Part shown: positions 49,530-59,140 of the stretch, in pieces
Numbering within the stretch: the first letter of the stretch is position 1
Layout: every line of letters starts with the position of its first letter
Source of the DNA: Chitinispirillum alkaliphilum
GTDB taxonomy: Bacteria; Fibrobacterota; Chitinivibrionia; Chitinivibrionales; Chitinispirillaceae
NCBI GenBank assembly: GCA_001045525.1
Contig: LDWW01000012.1
Location: 59,926-123,925, forward strand
Direction of reading: 5' to 3'
DNA length: 64,000 nt
The notes under the pieces: model-generated
The model's input: only the letters and a program-made list of their open reading frames with translations
Told to the model about the DNA's origin: nothing
Databases searched by the model: none
Translations under genes and position numbers: made by a program

Positions 49530-51362
49530 TCAGAACGGTTGACCTAAATCAAAATGAAACTCCCATACACTTTCCCCCTCTTCTCTGTCCAGTTTGAAAC
49601 CAAAATCGATTCTCATAACCATCAGTGGTGTATTGATTCTAAGTCCCGGCCCCGCACTCCAGCGCAGATCATTAAAGAGCCCCCTCGCTCCATCAACCTC
49701 TTTAAGATCATGCCAAACATATCCTGCATCTAAAAAGAATGCTCCCTCAAACCACCAGAAAAGCGGGAATCTGAAATCCAGTACATTGGCCACCAGATAG
49801 AAATCTCCCATGAACGGATCGCCATCATTCAGCACAACCAGCCGGTTTTCATCAAAACCCCTGACGGAACGAGCACCACCTGCTACAAATTTCTCCTGAT
49901 GAGGTGTTTGAGAACTTCTGCCGTATGGGAAAATCCACCCTGATCTCATAGCTGAGGAGATGAAAAACCTGGAGCGGTAATTGTGATACCACCTCGTATC
50001 AAACTGAAACTTAAAAAACTGATTGGAAGTTTCATCGAGTAATCCAGCCAGTTCTTTCTCAAACATTACAAAAGAGCCTCTGGTCGGATTAAACAGATCG
50101 TTTCTTTTGTCACGGGTTATCGTTATTCCTAAACTCTGAGTTGGATTATCAGGGATTTCCGATGGTCTGTCCTCCATTTCAGGAGCTTTTACCCATCGCA
50201 CATTTTCCCATTTGGCCCAGGTTTGAAGGTGAAGATTATGATCTGTTCTGTGTCCCAGCCTCAGTTCAAGCCCATCGAAAACACCCTCATACATCCCCGG
50301 CTCATCGTATCTGTTGTAATAAAGTTTGGTATCGAATGAAACGGGAACACGGTACAGCCAGGGAAAAGAGTATACCAGTTCTGCATCCTGTTTTTTCTGC
50401 GAAAGCCTGCCGCCTGCAGATAATCTGTGGCCCATTCTGAACAGGTTATGGTAGGAGCTTGTTGCAGAGGCACGAAATCCATCCTGAGTACCGAATCCAA
50501 GACCGGCCTGTATTCTCAGAAAATCAGCTTCATTGAAATCCACACGCACAGGATAGGTTGTATCTGGAAGCGTAAAACGGTTTTCCGAAGAATCTCCCAG
50601 TTGAGGATAGATCTGCACATACCTTAAAAGTCCGGTCCTGTAGAGCCTTCTCTCTGACCTGCTCAAAGCATCCCGTGTTAGCGTATCACCGGCATCAAAT
50701 GCCAGTTCCCGTCTGATTACATGATTTCTGAGTTTTCCTCTTCCCCCTATATTGATTCTCCCAACAGTAATAAGAGGCCCTTCCTTTACTCTGTATGCAA
50801 CATCAGCCATATTCTCTGAAGGATCGTAATTTATTTCTGGTTCAACAGAATTTTCAAGGTACCCCTTATTGGACAACATCTCCTTTATTACTCTTACATC
50901 TCTGTTAATAGCAGATATTTGCAGCGGCACCTCTTCTTTGATTTCAAGCTCGTCAGATATCAAGGAAAGATCCACTATACCCTTGGCGGAAAAGACAGAA
51001 ACTGATCTGATATGTGTTCTTGGTCCTTCATCAATTTCTATCTGTATTAGGACTGTGCCTCTTGAAGAATCACGCTGGACATCTCTCTTGATTGAGATTT
51101 CCCGAAATCCTTCACTGAGGTATAGCGATTTTATTATATCCAGATCAGAACGAAGCCTAAATTCTGAAAAGCGGATTCTGTTTAGAGGCCACTGAGGGGT
51201 AAGCTCCATAACGCCCAGAAGCTCTCTTCTGGTAAAGTGCTCATTGCCACTGAACTCCACATTTCTTACCCTGAACTCAGCCAAAAGCTGCGGAGTGAAA
51301 AGGAGCAGGGCCAATGATACAAGTATCAGCCGGCAGTTGTGTGTAACGTCTGGTCTTTTCAT
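49530..51362 (-). CDS. tamA: TamA/Omp85-family outer-membrane protein
   Basis: This outer-membrane barrel of 610 residues has a signal peptide (about 10-28), POTRA-type domains (about 30-265) with VRNVEFSGNEHFTRREL and VGRINIGGRGKLRNHVI, and a C-terminal 16-strand Omp85 barrel (about 290-610). The conserved VRGF motif of loop 6 is GGARSVRGFDENRL, and the last residue is phenylalanine as expected for BAM recognition. It lies five bases after tamB in the same transcript. With TamB it should form the translocation and assembly module, which bridges inner and outer membrane for barrel assembly or lipid movement. BamA itself has more POTRA domains. Confidence 0.88.
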   Translation of the reverse strand: MKRPDVTHNCRLILVSLALLLFTPQLLAEFRVRNVEFSGNEHFTRRELLGVMELTPQWPLNRIRFSEFRLRSDLDIIKSLYLSEGFREISIKRDVQRDSSRGTVLIQIEIDEGPRTHIRSVSVFSAKGIVDLSLISDELEIKEEVPLQISAINRDVRVIKEMLSNKGYLENSVEPEINYDPSENMADVAYRVKEGPLITVGRINIGGRGKLRNHVIRRELAFDAGDTLTRDALSRSERRLYRTGLLRYVQIYPQLGDSSENRFTLPDTTYPVRVDFNEADFLRIQAGLGFGTQDGFRASATSSYHNLFRMGHRLSAGGRLSQKKQDAELVYSFPWLYRVPVSFDTKLYYNRYDEPGMYEGVFDGLELRLGHRTDHNLHLQTWAKWENVRWVKAPEMEDRPSEIPDNPTQSLGITITRDKRNDLFNPTRGSFVMFEKELAGLLDETSNQFFKFQFDTRWYHNYRSRFFISSAMRSGWIFPYGRSSQTPHQEKFVAGGARSVRGFDENRLVVLNDGDPFMGDFYLVANVLDFRFPLFWWFEGAFFLDAGYVWHDLKEVDGARGLFNDLRWSAGPGLRINTPLMVMRIDFGFKLDREEGESVWEFHFDLGQPF

Positions 51363-51366
51363 ATAG

Positions 51367-54300
51367 TTATCTGCTGAACCTGAAGATTAAATCTATACCA
51401 TTATCACCCTCAGTCGTAGCTTGTCCCTCAAGGTAGATATTTGGTGTTATTCTGTAATGAGCAGTCATCTTTCCTTCGATCATGTTTTCTACTGGTGTTT
51501 CGTAGGTAAGCATCAGACGATCGGTAAACCTCTTTGTTATGCTCAGCCTCGCAGTTTCATCCCTTCCAAGAATATCACCGGTGAAATCAATACGGTCAAG
51601 ACCAAATAACTGCTCCAGTTTCCTGGCTCCGAAACCTGCAATCTGCTGTGTTGCAAAGACCCTAAGCCTGTCTCTTATATCCGGACCGATCGAGCCAAAT
51701 GTCTGCCCTAAGGTCAATACGCTGAAAATATCGAGTTCATTCAGATCCGGTTCTGAAGAAAACCGCACGATCGGATCTTCAAGAGTGCCTGTTAAACTCA
51801 TTCTTATGGTATACAACGTACTACTTTCCTCTGCCGAAAAGGCATATACGCTGGTCTGTGCCTGAAGATTCAGATTGGGATTGAGTTCCAAAGGATCCGG
51901 GTTAAACAATTCACCTTCTGTTATATAGAACCTTCTGTCAAGATAAAATACATACCCCTCAACAACCTTGATCTCACCGACTATCCCCGGATCCGCCGCA
52001 TTCCCCCCAACTGTAACTCTTCCATCCAGATCCAGGTTTCCTATGTTCATATCGATGGTGAAGTTATCTGCCAGATCAACATCAATACGAAGCATTATGG
52101 ACTGAAGAAGCGGGTTTGGTTCTCTTTCTATCCTGCTGCCGGTCTGGATCTGCTGGATCATATCTGTGATCCTAATATCTCTGATATACCGGGTCTGCCC
52201 CATCCTTGCACTACCTGATATCAAAAACCCATTGCTCCGATCCGTAATACGGATATCCGCCCTATTTACCCCAATCTGTATAACCTCGGGAAGCTCAAAG
52301 TTAAGATTACTTCCGCGAAAACGCATATCCAAGTTTTTTAACCCTTCCAGGTCCCATTCAGTTTTCCCTTCACCCCGAATTCTTCCATTACCCCATCTGG
52401 CCCTTAGATCTTCTGCAATCACCTCAGAATCTTTAAATGCAATTAAGGCATTGACTGACCTGATAGAAGGATTGATATCGGGAATGGAAAACTCAGCATT
52501 GGACACAGAGAGCTCTCCGTTTATCAAAGGTCTGCCCTGAGCTATCTTCACCTCCCCTTTGCTGTTTATTATACCTCTTCTAAACGAGTAATCCGGCATA
52601 AAAGGTGAAAGCATGGCAAATGGAAATTCGCTGATATTATACTCTGCGACCAGACCATCCTCTGAAAAAATCGCACCCATTGAACTATACGGTATTTTAA
52701 CATTAGCAGTTGCAGACCCACCCTCTTCAAATACAAACATCACAGAATCAAGCTGCAGAGTGTCTAAAAGAGAGTTCCCTGTGATTGAGGAATTTTTTAC
52801 CATGCCATGAGGAGTTTCAATGGTTCCAGTGCTGAGGCTGAAAGCGATTCGCGGAGTTTCAAGAGATCCCCTGATGGCGGCATCAATTTCAATATCTAAA
52901 ACTGATATCTGCTCAGGAGTATAGTTCACCTCACCATCCCGCAGTATGAGATTGCCACTCAGGTCCCAGTTATCGGAGGGCTTTTTTTCAAGTGAAGCAT
53001 TAAAGCTTAATGGTCCCTGAGCTTCAATACCCTCTCCTATGATCGACGGGATCCATGAAAGATTAAGCGACTGCCCTTCAATTTGCAACTGTGATGACCG
53101 ATCTTCAGAATTGTCCAGTGACCAGTTTTTTCCGGGAGATAGTGCCAACTGGCCTGAAGCTGATAAACTCATTGACGGAAACTGACCTGCAATCAGCTGA
53201 GCATCAAGATTAAGAAGTGAATCTGAAACAATAATGCGGCTCTCTATATGACCGATTTCCCTGCTGTCTAAAGATAGTTCTTCCACCCCCAAAGAGATTA
53301 CAGCGTAAGGATTGGAAATTGCCCCATCGATAAATCCGGATGAACTCATTACACCTGAAAACTCAACATCTGTTTTTATCCAGTTTTCAGCCAGAGAGAT
53401 ATCCAGATCTGTAACAGAATAATTCACCTGAGCAGAATCAGCAGATACTCTGCCCATCACCACCAAATGACCTCTTTCACGTAATATGTTGTTATGTTCA
53501 TATATATGTGAATTGAGCGCAAACTGCATTTCAGAGCCAAGGACAAGTTCTCCATTACTGGTGAAGGAAGCAGCATCTCGATGTAGCTGCAAATTGTTCC
53601 AGCGCAATGTATCCCCACCCTCAAGTGTCACGATTCCAACCGCTTCGCCAATTGAGTGATCCATATACTGAAGTTCTTTGCCTTCAATCGATGCATGGAT
53701 AAAGAGATCCTCTACTGATCCGGTAAAATATGCCTCAAGATCAATTTCACCACCCCCTCCTTCAACACCAAGGTAGCCAAGTAAGGAATCAAGCTTAACA
53801 CTTCCCTGCAGCTGAGCTTCATTAATGTGCAGATTTCTCTCTGTAATAGCTATCTCAGCATCCGCACTGCCCAGTTCACTGCCCCGCCATTTCACTTCTT
53901 TACCAGTTATGCTTGCCTTTATATGCGGATTTACAAGTTCTCCATCAATATGAACTTCGCTAACCAATCTGCCGGAAATGCTCTCCTGCAAAATGAAACG
54001 GGATATGATTTCAGGTGAATCAAAGTCCAAAGTTAAGTTACCATTAACAGAAAGATTCTCCAGACCTGATATACTCCCCTCCCCAACTAACAGATTCTGA
54101 CCAACAACACATTTAAGATTCCAGTTTGAATTTCTCAGTGAGCTCTCAATTTCCAGAGCATTTTGCTCAAGCACACCACCTTCGATCAGAGCGGATAATC
54201 TGATTTCCGGTAAAGCCTCAAAACCAGCTCCGCTCGCCCTGATTTTCATCTCCCCCTTTTCCCCCGGTATTTCATGAGAAACACCCAAATAATTTCTTAC

Positions 54301-55416
54301 CTCACCTATAGCGACGTTTTTCAAGTCTGCATCGATGAGATATTCACCAAACCGAGGACTTCTCATCAGCGAGTCGATTTGGACATGTGACGAAAGATTC
54401 AGGTCAAGATATTGTGATGCTATCATGGCGGAGAGATTGACCCTCTTATTTGCACCGTAAGTTGCGGAGATTCTGGTGTGATCAAAACCATACCCTGAAT
54501 AGATCACATCTCTTCCACTTACGTTTGCCTCCAGACGTGGATCGTCAAGGGAGCCTTTCCATGACGCTGACCCATAGAAAAATGAACTTGGGGCAAGGTC
54601 CGGCAGTATGTTCTGAACCACTGTAACAGGTTCTATGTAAGTTTGGAAATCGGCAGCGACATCCCACTCTCCTGTTGAACGAAAAGGGATATGCCCGGAG
54701 CCATTAACCCTCGTTCCGGAACCAGAAGCAACGAAACTGCTTACGTCAAAATATTCAAAGGTAATAACCCCCTGAGCTTGGAGGTGATCAAAATTTCCGT
54801 TCCACCATGGACTTTCATATTCAGCATGTTCTGCATTCAGCACAACACTGAAGGAGTCAATGGAGTGGAAATCAGCCTCTATTTTTGCATCCCTGATCTC
54901 CCCCCTCATGGTTGGGGTCAGGTATTCAGCGCTGAGACTGTGAACTCTCACCTTACCTATATCTATCTGCCATGTTGAACCAGACCTTGTCCTGCGTTCC
55001 CGGTTGGGCGAATCCTTTGACCGGACCGGCAGCACGGGAAGTTTTATACCCTGATCATGGACAACATTTCCGGTTAAGCCGTGTATGTCAACAGTGCGTA
55101 TACGAACCGTCTTTCTGAGCAAACCGGAGAGGGAAAACCTTGCAGAGACCTTTTTTACATAGATAGAATCATTATGCTCACCGTAAGCGTGGATGCCGAA
55201 AAGTTCGATTCGCCTTAAAAGATCTGTTTCTAAACGATCGACTGTGAATTCACCAACAAGCCTTTCATTAAGCTGGGACTCAGCAAACCGCAGTGCTCTC
55301 TGCTGAACCGGAGGGAGCAAAAAGAGAAAATAGCTGGCCATGCTGATAAACAGCACACAGGCAAGGCCTGCACCAGCGGTGATTAAGGCTAAAAAGATCA
55401 GCCTTCTGATTCTCAT
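51367..55416 (-). CDS. tamB: TamB (DUF490) translocation/assembly module protein
   Basis: This inner-membrane-anchored periplasmic protein of 1349 residues has one N-terminal helix (about 8-32) and then repetitive beta strands along its length, with the TamB (DUF490) domain at the C-terminus (about 980-1349). Typical C-terminal elements are GNLDLDGRVTVGG, GEIKVVEGYVFYLDRRFYITEGE and LGRDETARLSITKRFTDRLMLTYETP. It belongs to the bridge-like group together with AsmA proteins. It precedes tamA on the same strand, opposite to the usual tamA-tamB order. ATG 55416 follows a G-rich AAGGGGTAAGGG. Confidence 0.9.
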   Translation of the reverse strand: MRIRRLIFLALITAGAGLACVLFISMASYFLFLLPPVQQRALRFAESQLNERLVGEFTVDRLETDLLRRIELFGIHAYGEHNDSIYVKKVSARFSLSGLLRKTVRIRTVDIHGLTGNVVHDQGIKLPVLPVRSKDSPNRERRTRSGSTWQIDIGKVRVHSLSAEYLTPTMRGEIRDAKIEADFHSIDSFSVVLNAEHAEYESPWWNGNFDHLQAQGVITFEYFDVSSFVASGSGTRVNGSGHIPFRSTGEWDVAADFQTYIEPVTVVQNILPDLAPSSFFYGSASWKGSLDDPRLEANVSGRDVIYSGYGFDHTRISATYGANKRVNLSAMIASQYLDLNLSSHVQIDSLMRSPRFGEYLIDADLKNVAIGEVRNYLGVSHEIPGEKGEMKIRASGAGFEALPEIRLSALIEGGVLEQNALEIESSLRNSNWNLKCVVGQNLLVGEGSISGLENLSVNGNLTLDFDSPEIISRFILQESISGRLVSEVHIDGELVNPHIKASITGKEVKWRGSELGSADAEIAITERNLHINEAQLQGSVKLDSLLGYLGVEGGGGEIDLEAYFTGSVEDLFIHASIEGKELQYMDHSIGEAVGIVTLEGGDTLRWNNLQLHRDAASFTSNGELVLGSEMQFALNSHIYEHNNILRERGHLVVMGRVSADSAQVNYSVTDLDISLAENWIKTDVEFSGVMSSSGFIDGAISNPYAVISLGVEELSLDSREIGHIESRIIVSDSLLNLDAQLIAGQFPSMSLSASGQLALSPGKNWSLDNSEDRSSQLQIEGQSLNLSWIPSIIGEGIEAQGPLSFNASLEKKPSDNWDLSGNLILRDGEVNYTPEQISVLDIEIDAAIRGSLETPRIAFSLSTGTIETPHGMVKNSSITGNSLLDTLQLDSVMFVFEEGGSATANVKIPYSSMGAIFSEDGLVAEYNISEFPFAMLSPFMPDYSFRRGIINSKGEVKIAQGRPLINGELSVSNAEFSIPDINPSIRSVNALIAFKDSEVIAEDLRARWGNGRIRGEGKTEWDLEGLKNLDMRFRGSNLNFELPEVIQIGVNRADIRITDRSNGFLISGSARMGQTRYIRDIRITDMIQQIQTGSRIEREPNPLLQSIMLRIDVDLADNFTIDMNIGNLDLDGRVTVGGNAADPGIVGEIKVVEGYVFYLDRRFYITEGELFNPDPLELNPNLNLQAQTSVYAFSAEESSTLYTIRMSLTGTLEDPIVRFSSEPDLNELDIFSVLTLGQTFGSIGPDIRDRLRVFATQQIAGFGARKLEQLFGLDRIDFTGDILGRDETARLSITKRFTDRLMLTYETPVENMIEGKMTAHYRITPNIYLEGQATTEGDNGIDLIFRFSR

Positions 55417-55769
55417 CCCTTACCCCTTGGGGAGCTGATGTATCTTTCAAAATCGTGTGGCATATGGCATTATCCGGCCGGAACAAACGGAAAAACTTGC
55501 TGTAAAAATGTCTGAAAGTAGCAAAAATCATGGCAGGAATACAGATAACGTGTGCTATCTTTCCTAAAAAGAACTTATCTTACTATAAAATAATATATTA
55601 ACCTAAATTAACCTATACTCAGTGATCTTTATCTGAAAAGGTATAAACAAAACAGTTATCCATTCGCTGAATAGTGCATTAATTATCTTGAAAATACTGT
55701 TTTCTGGACCGGTGCATCTTAATACCCGGTTTTCCCGATAACCTCTCAAACTCAAATTAATCAGATATT
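55417..55769. other. Divergent intergenic region between tamB and the PHP gene
   Basis: These 353 bases are AT-rich and contain a direct repeat (ATTAACCT twice at about 55597-55614). A CCCGATAA at about 55732 resembles a sigma-28 -10 box but has no TAAA at the correct distance. No gene is seen. Confidence 0.5.
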
Positions 55770-57419
55770 ATGAATCATCCTGACATACTTGAAATCCTCC
55801 CCCTTGCCCTCTATGCAGAAACCCATTTTCGTTTCTTCAGAGGCTTTCCAAGTTTTCTCTACAGTAAGGAGCCGGAGATCATTTTTGACATGCCCAGAAG
55901 GCTGGAACCAAACAGGGACCTGCCTCTGATCTTGATAGTGAATGATTTTCATCTCTTTCCGATTCAACCAGTTAAAGTATCGGTGAGCATTTCCGCAAAA
56001 AATGCTCCCCCCTATCTTTTGGAAATCGGAAAACCTGATCCCTACGAGGTTGACCACCCACTTAAAGAGCAATGCAAAACATGGTGCATAACCATAAGCC
56101 GCAAGCATCTGCCTCAGGGAGAAGTACAGATAAATGCACGGTTGGACTACAGAAAAATCAGAAAAGGCACCGTTTCAAAACGGGTTTTCACTGTTTTAAA
56201 CGATAATCTTCGCACCACATCCAAACTCCCCTACCGATGTTTTATTTCAGACACACACTTACCAGGAAAACCCTTCTGTACCTATGGTGACCTTCACTGT
56301 CACTCCCAGTTTTCCAGGAGTCATGTTGAATTCGGGCCGCCTGTTCAAATCATTGACAGTGTGGCTGCAAGCTGCGGTACTGATTTTGTGGCCATAACAG
56401 ATCACTCTTACGATCTGGTATGCGATAAGGATAATTATCTGAAGCAGGATCAGGGACTTAGCATGTGGAAGTGTTACCGGGATACGTTGAGTTTGAAAAA
56501 ATTCAGCGCAATAATGATCCCCGGTGAAGAAATCTCCTGTCTCAATTCCCGGGGCGAAGTTGTGCACCTCAATGCTCTGAGTATAGAAGAATTTATTCCA
56601 GGTACAAAAGATGGCGCAAGGTCAAACAGGTTTTTCGATAAGCAACTTACCATAAATCAGGCCGTTAAAGAAATACATAAACAAGGCGGGTATTCCTTTG
56701 CTGCCCACCCCGGAGCAAACTGTTCTGCACTGCAGAGGCTGCTTCTGCACAGAGGAACATGGAATCTTGATGATCTCAAAAGCGGAGTGGAAGGTGTGCA
56801 GGCCCTTAACAGCGGTTTCTTTGGCTCATGGCAAAGAGGCAAAAATTTATGGATCAAAATGCTGCAAAGGGGATACAGAATGCCAATATTGGCCGGCAAT
56901 GACGCTCACGGGGATTTTAACCGTTATCGTTGTACCGGAAAACCTTTCCTGAAAGTGTACGAGGACCCGCAACGATATATGGGTTACGCACTTACTGGAA
57001 TATACGGAACCTGCCACAATAGCTCTGAAGTAATAAACGCACTGAGAATGGGAAAAACATTCGTCACCAACGGCCCCTTTGCCACTCTCAGCCGCTCGCT
57101 ATCAATTGAGGATTCTCTGATCTCCTCCACCCCACTCCCAAAACCACCTCAGACCATTTACGCTCTGGCTCTGAGCACACAGGAAATTGGTCCGATACAA
57201 CATATCCGGGTAATCTGCGGAACTTTGGGGGGTGAAGAGGAAACTGTTATACTTGAGAAAAGATACCCTGCAAAAAGCTATGATATACAAGAGATTATAC
57301 CAAAGGATCGTTTGCCTCAAAACTGCTATCTTCGCCTTGAAACTGAGGGAACAAAAGAGAACGGGCTACCATTAAAGGCAGCCACAAGCGCCTGTTATTT
57401 AGGCAATTACAAAGGGTAG
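55770..57419 (+). CDS. PHP-domain metallophosphoesterase (CehA-like)
   Basis: This protein of 549 residues has an N-terminal beta-rich domain (about 1-165) and a PHP metallohydrolase domain (about 172-460). The metal ligands follow the PHP order: HxH in GDLHCHSQ (residues 176 and 178), DH in AITDHSYD (211-212), glutamate in IPGEE, histidine in VVHLNAL, histidine in AAHPGA and DxH in GNDAHGD. A further C-terminal part (about 460-549) is beta-rich. Such proteins hydrolyse phosphate esters, but the substrate is not known. No signal peptide is seen. It converges with flgI and is not part of the flagellar operon. Confidence 0.85.
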   Translation: MNHPDILEILPLALYAETHFRFFRGFPSFLYSKEPEIIFDMPRRLEPNRDLPLILIVNDFHLFPIQPVKVSVSISAKNAPPYLLEIGKPDPYEVDHPLKEQCKTWCITISRKHLPQGEVQINARLDYRKIRKGTVSKRVFTVLNDNLRTTSKLPYRCFISDTHLPGKPFCTYGDLHCHSQFSRSHVEFGPPVQIIDSVAASCGTDFVAITDHSYDLVCDKDNYLKQDQGLSMWKCYRDTLSLKKFSAIMIPGEEISCLNSRGEVVHLNALSIEEFIPGTKDGARSNRFFDKQLTINQAVKEIHKQGGYSFAAHPGANCSALQRLLLHRGTWNLDDLKSGVEGVQALNSGFFGSWQRGKNLWIKMLQRGYRMPILAGNDAHGDFNRYRCTGKPFLKVYEDPQRYMGYALTGIYGTCHNSSEVINALRMGKTFVTNGPFATLSRSLSIEDSLISSTPLPKPPQTIYALALSTQEIGPIQHIRVICGTLGGEEETVILEKRYPAKSYDIQEIIPKDRLPQNCYLRLETEGTKENGLPLKAATSACYLGNYKG

Positions 57420-57433
57420 GCAAAAGTAATTGT

Positions 57434-58546
57434 TTACATAACCACTAATTGCCCATGAAGTGCTCCGGCTTCATTTATTGCCTGCAGAATAGCAATGATA
57501 TCTCTTGGTGTAACCCCAAGAGAATTGAGCGCCTGAGCCAGATCCGTAACATTGGTCGTACCATCAAGAACCACCATTTCAGCATCTGTTTCATCCACAA
57601 GAATAGCCGGGCTGGGCACAATCTCTGTGGTTCCGAGACTGAAAGGGTTTGGCTGCACGACTTCAGGAATATTCACCACCTCAACCTTGATCCCTCCATG
57701 TGTGACCGCGACCTGTGAAATGGTAACATCCCCTCCGGCCACAATCGTTCCCGTACGCTCATTCATCACCACTCTGGCCCTGGAGGAAACCTCGAAAGTC
57801 ATATTTTCAACAGTAGAGATAAACTGAATAAGATTGGCATTGTTGTTTTCCTGCAAAACCGCATCAAAGTTCAGTGCAATTGTTGCCGCATCGAGTGGTG
57901 CAGCCAGATTTGGAATACCGTACTGTTCATTGATCGACTGTGCCATTGAGACTGCAGAAGTAAAATCGGGCGTGGAGAGGGTTAAGGAGAGATCCCTTCC
58001 ATCAAGAACATTGGCTCCATACTCCCTTTGAACTATAGCCCCATCCGGTATTCTTCCTACCAGCACATGGTTCCGTTTGATATGTGTCATTCCCCTGTTT
58101 CTGAGATCATACCCACCCGTTGCAAGCGCCCCCTGAGCAGAGGCGTAAATTACGCCATCAGGCCCCTGCAAAGGTGTCAGAATCAGATTCCCACCCTCCA
58201 GACTGGTTGCATCGCCAAGGGATGAAACTGTAACATCCAGACGGGTGCCCTGTCTTTTGAAAGGAACCAGATTCCCGGTCACCATCACCGCAGCCACATT
58301 GCGAGTTCTCATATGGCGTTCAGGCATCTCAATGCCCATGTTTTTGAGCATATTTTTAACTGTTTGCTCGGTGAAAATGGTTTGGTTTCTGTCTCCGGTT
58401 CCCGCCAGACCAACAACCAAACCATACCCAAAAACCTGCACATCTCTCAAACCGCTCACAGACGCAACATCTTTGACACGAACCTGTTGCTGAGCAGATA
58501 CCACCATTACAGTTGCAAGTAGAATTGTTAGCGCCTTGGTAACCAT
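57434..58546 (-). CDS. flgI: Flagellar P-ring protein FlgI
   Basis: This periplasmic protein forms the P ring around the flagellar rod in the peptidoglycan layer. It has 370 residues, the usual length, with a signal peptide (about 1-19, ending SAQQQ) and the conserved blocks VRDIVDVAGVR-like VKDVASVSGLR, NQLVGYGLVVGLAGTGD-like YGLVVGLAGTGDR, and RNVAAVMVT. The C-terminal block ending INEAGALHGQLVVM is typical. AAGGAGG lies ahead of ATG 58546. It is the last gene of the flgF-flgG-flgA-flgH-flgI operon. FlgI folding needs FlgA, encoded in the same operon. Confidence 0.96.
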   Translation of the reverse strand: MVTKALTILLATVMVVSAQQQVRVKDVASVSGLRDVQVFGYGLVVGLAGTGDRNQTIFTEQTVKNMLKNMGIEMPERHMRTRNVAAVMVTGNLVPFKRQGTRLDVTVSSLGDATSLEGGNLILTPLQGPDGVIYASAQGALATGGYDLRNRGMTHIKRNHVLVGRIPDGAIVQREYGANVLDGRDLSLTLSTPDFTSAVSMAQSINEQYGIPNLAAPLDAATIALNFDAVLQENNNANLIQFISTVENMTFEVSSRARVVMNERTGTIVAGGDVTISQVAVTHGGIKVEVVNIPEVVQPNPFSLGTTEIVPSPAILVDETDAEMVVLDGTTNVTDLAQALNSLGVTPRDIIAILQAINEAGALHGQLVVM

Positions 58547-58567
58547 AACCCTTTATCCTCCTTGAGA

Positions 58568-59140
58568 TTAGAATATCCAGTTAATAAGCCGGGTGAAAAA
58601 ACCGGGACGTTGTGCGGTGTTGACTACACCCATTCCCGTATAGGTGATGTTTGCGTCGGCTATGCTTGAACTGTAAATGATATTGTTCTTCTGAACATCC
58701 TGAGGCCTTACAATGCCACTTACCTTTATAATCTCTTTTTCATTATTGATTTCCACAACCTTGCTTCCGTCTATAACCAGATTCCCATTGTCCATCACCC
58801 TGACGATTCTGGTGGAAACTGTAGCTACAAGCTTTCCTTCCCGACTTGTACCACCCCTGCCATCGTACTTGCTGTGAGTTCCGCCATTTGCCCCAAATGA
58901 GGGCAAAAATCCCAAAGATCCAGAACCTCCCATCCCCTCGACTCCAAAACTGTTCTGCTTGTTTGTATTGGTTCTGCTCTCACTGCCGGCTTTTGCCGAT
59001 TCTACAATCATCACAGTCAGAATATCATCAACCCTCATCGCCCTGTGGTCTGAGAAAAGGCTGTGAATGTTGCTGCTTTGGGCAGAAAATGTGATCACAA
59101 ATACAAACCCAAACAAAAATTTAACACCTGAGCGTTTCAT
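58568..59140 (-). CDS. flgH: Flagellar L-ring protein FlgH
   Basis: This protein forms the outer-membrane L ring. From ATG 59140 it has 190 residues with a signal peptide (KFLFGFVFVITFSAQSS). The conserved segments are SLFSDHRAMRVDDILTVMI, ESAKAGSESRTNTNKQNS, the DGRGGTSREGKLVATVSTRI block and VVEINNEKEIIKVSGIVRPQD. Unlike most FlgH proteins, the signal peptide is not followed by a lipobox cysteine. The start overlaps the flgA stop (ATGA); GGAGGAG lies just upstream. The longer frame from 59230 is inside flgA. Confidence 0.92.
   Translation of the reverse strand: MKRSGVKFLFGFVFVITFSAQSSNIHSLFSDHRAMRVDDILTVMIVESAKAGSESRTNTNKQNSFGVEGMGGSGSLGFLPSFGANGGTHSKYDGRGGTSREGKLVATVSTRIVRVMDNGNLVIDGSKVVEINNEKEIIKVSGIVRPQDVQKNNIIYSSSIADANITYTGMGVVNTAQRPGFFTRLINWIF

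Noticed and set aside
55717..55739. CCCGATAA as a sigma-28 promoter of the PHP gene
   Set aside because: No TAAA occurs 15 bases upstream, unlike the two flagellin promoters.
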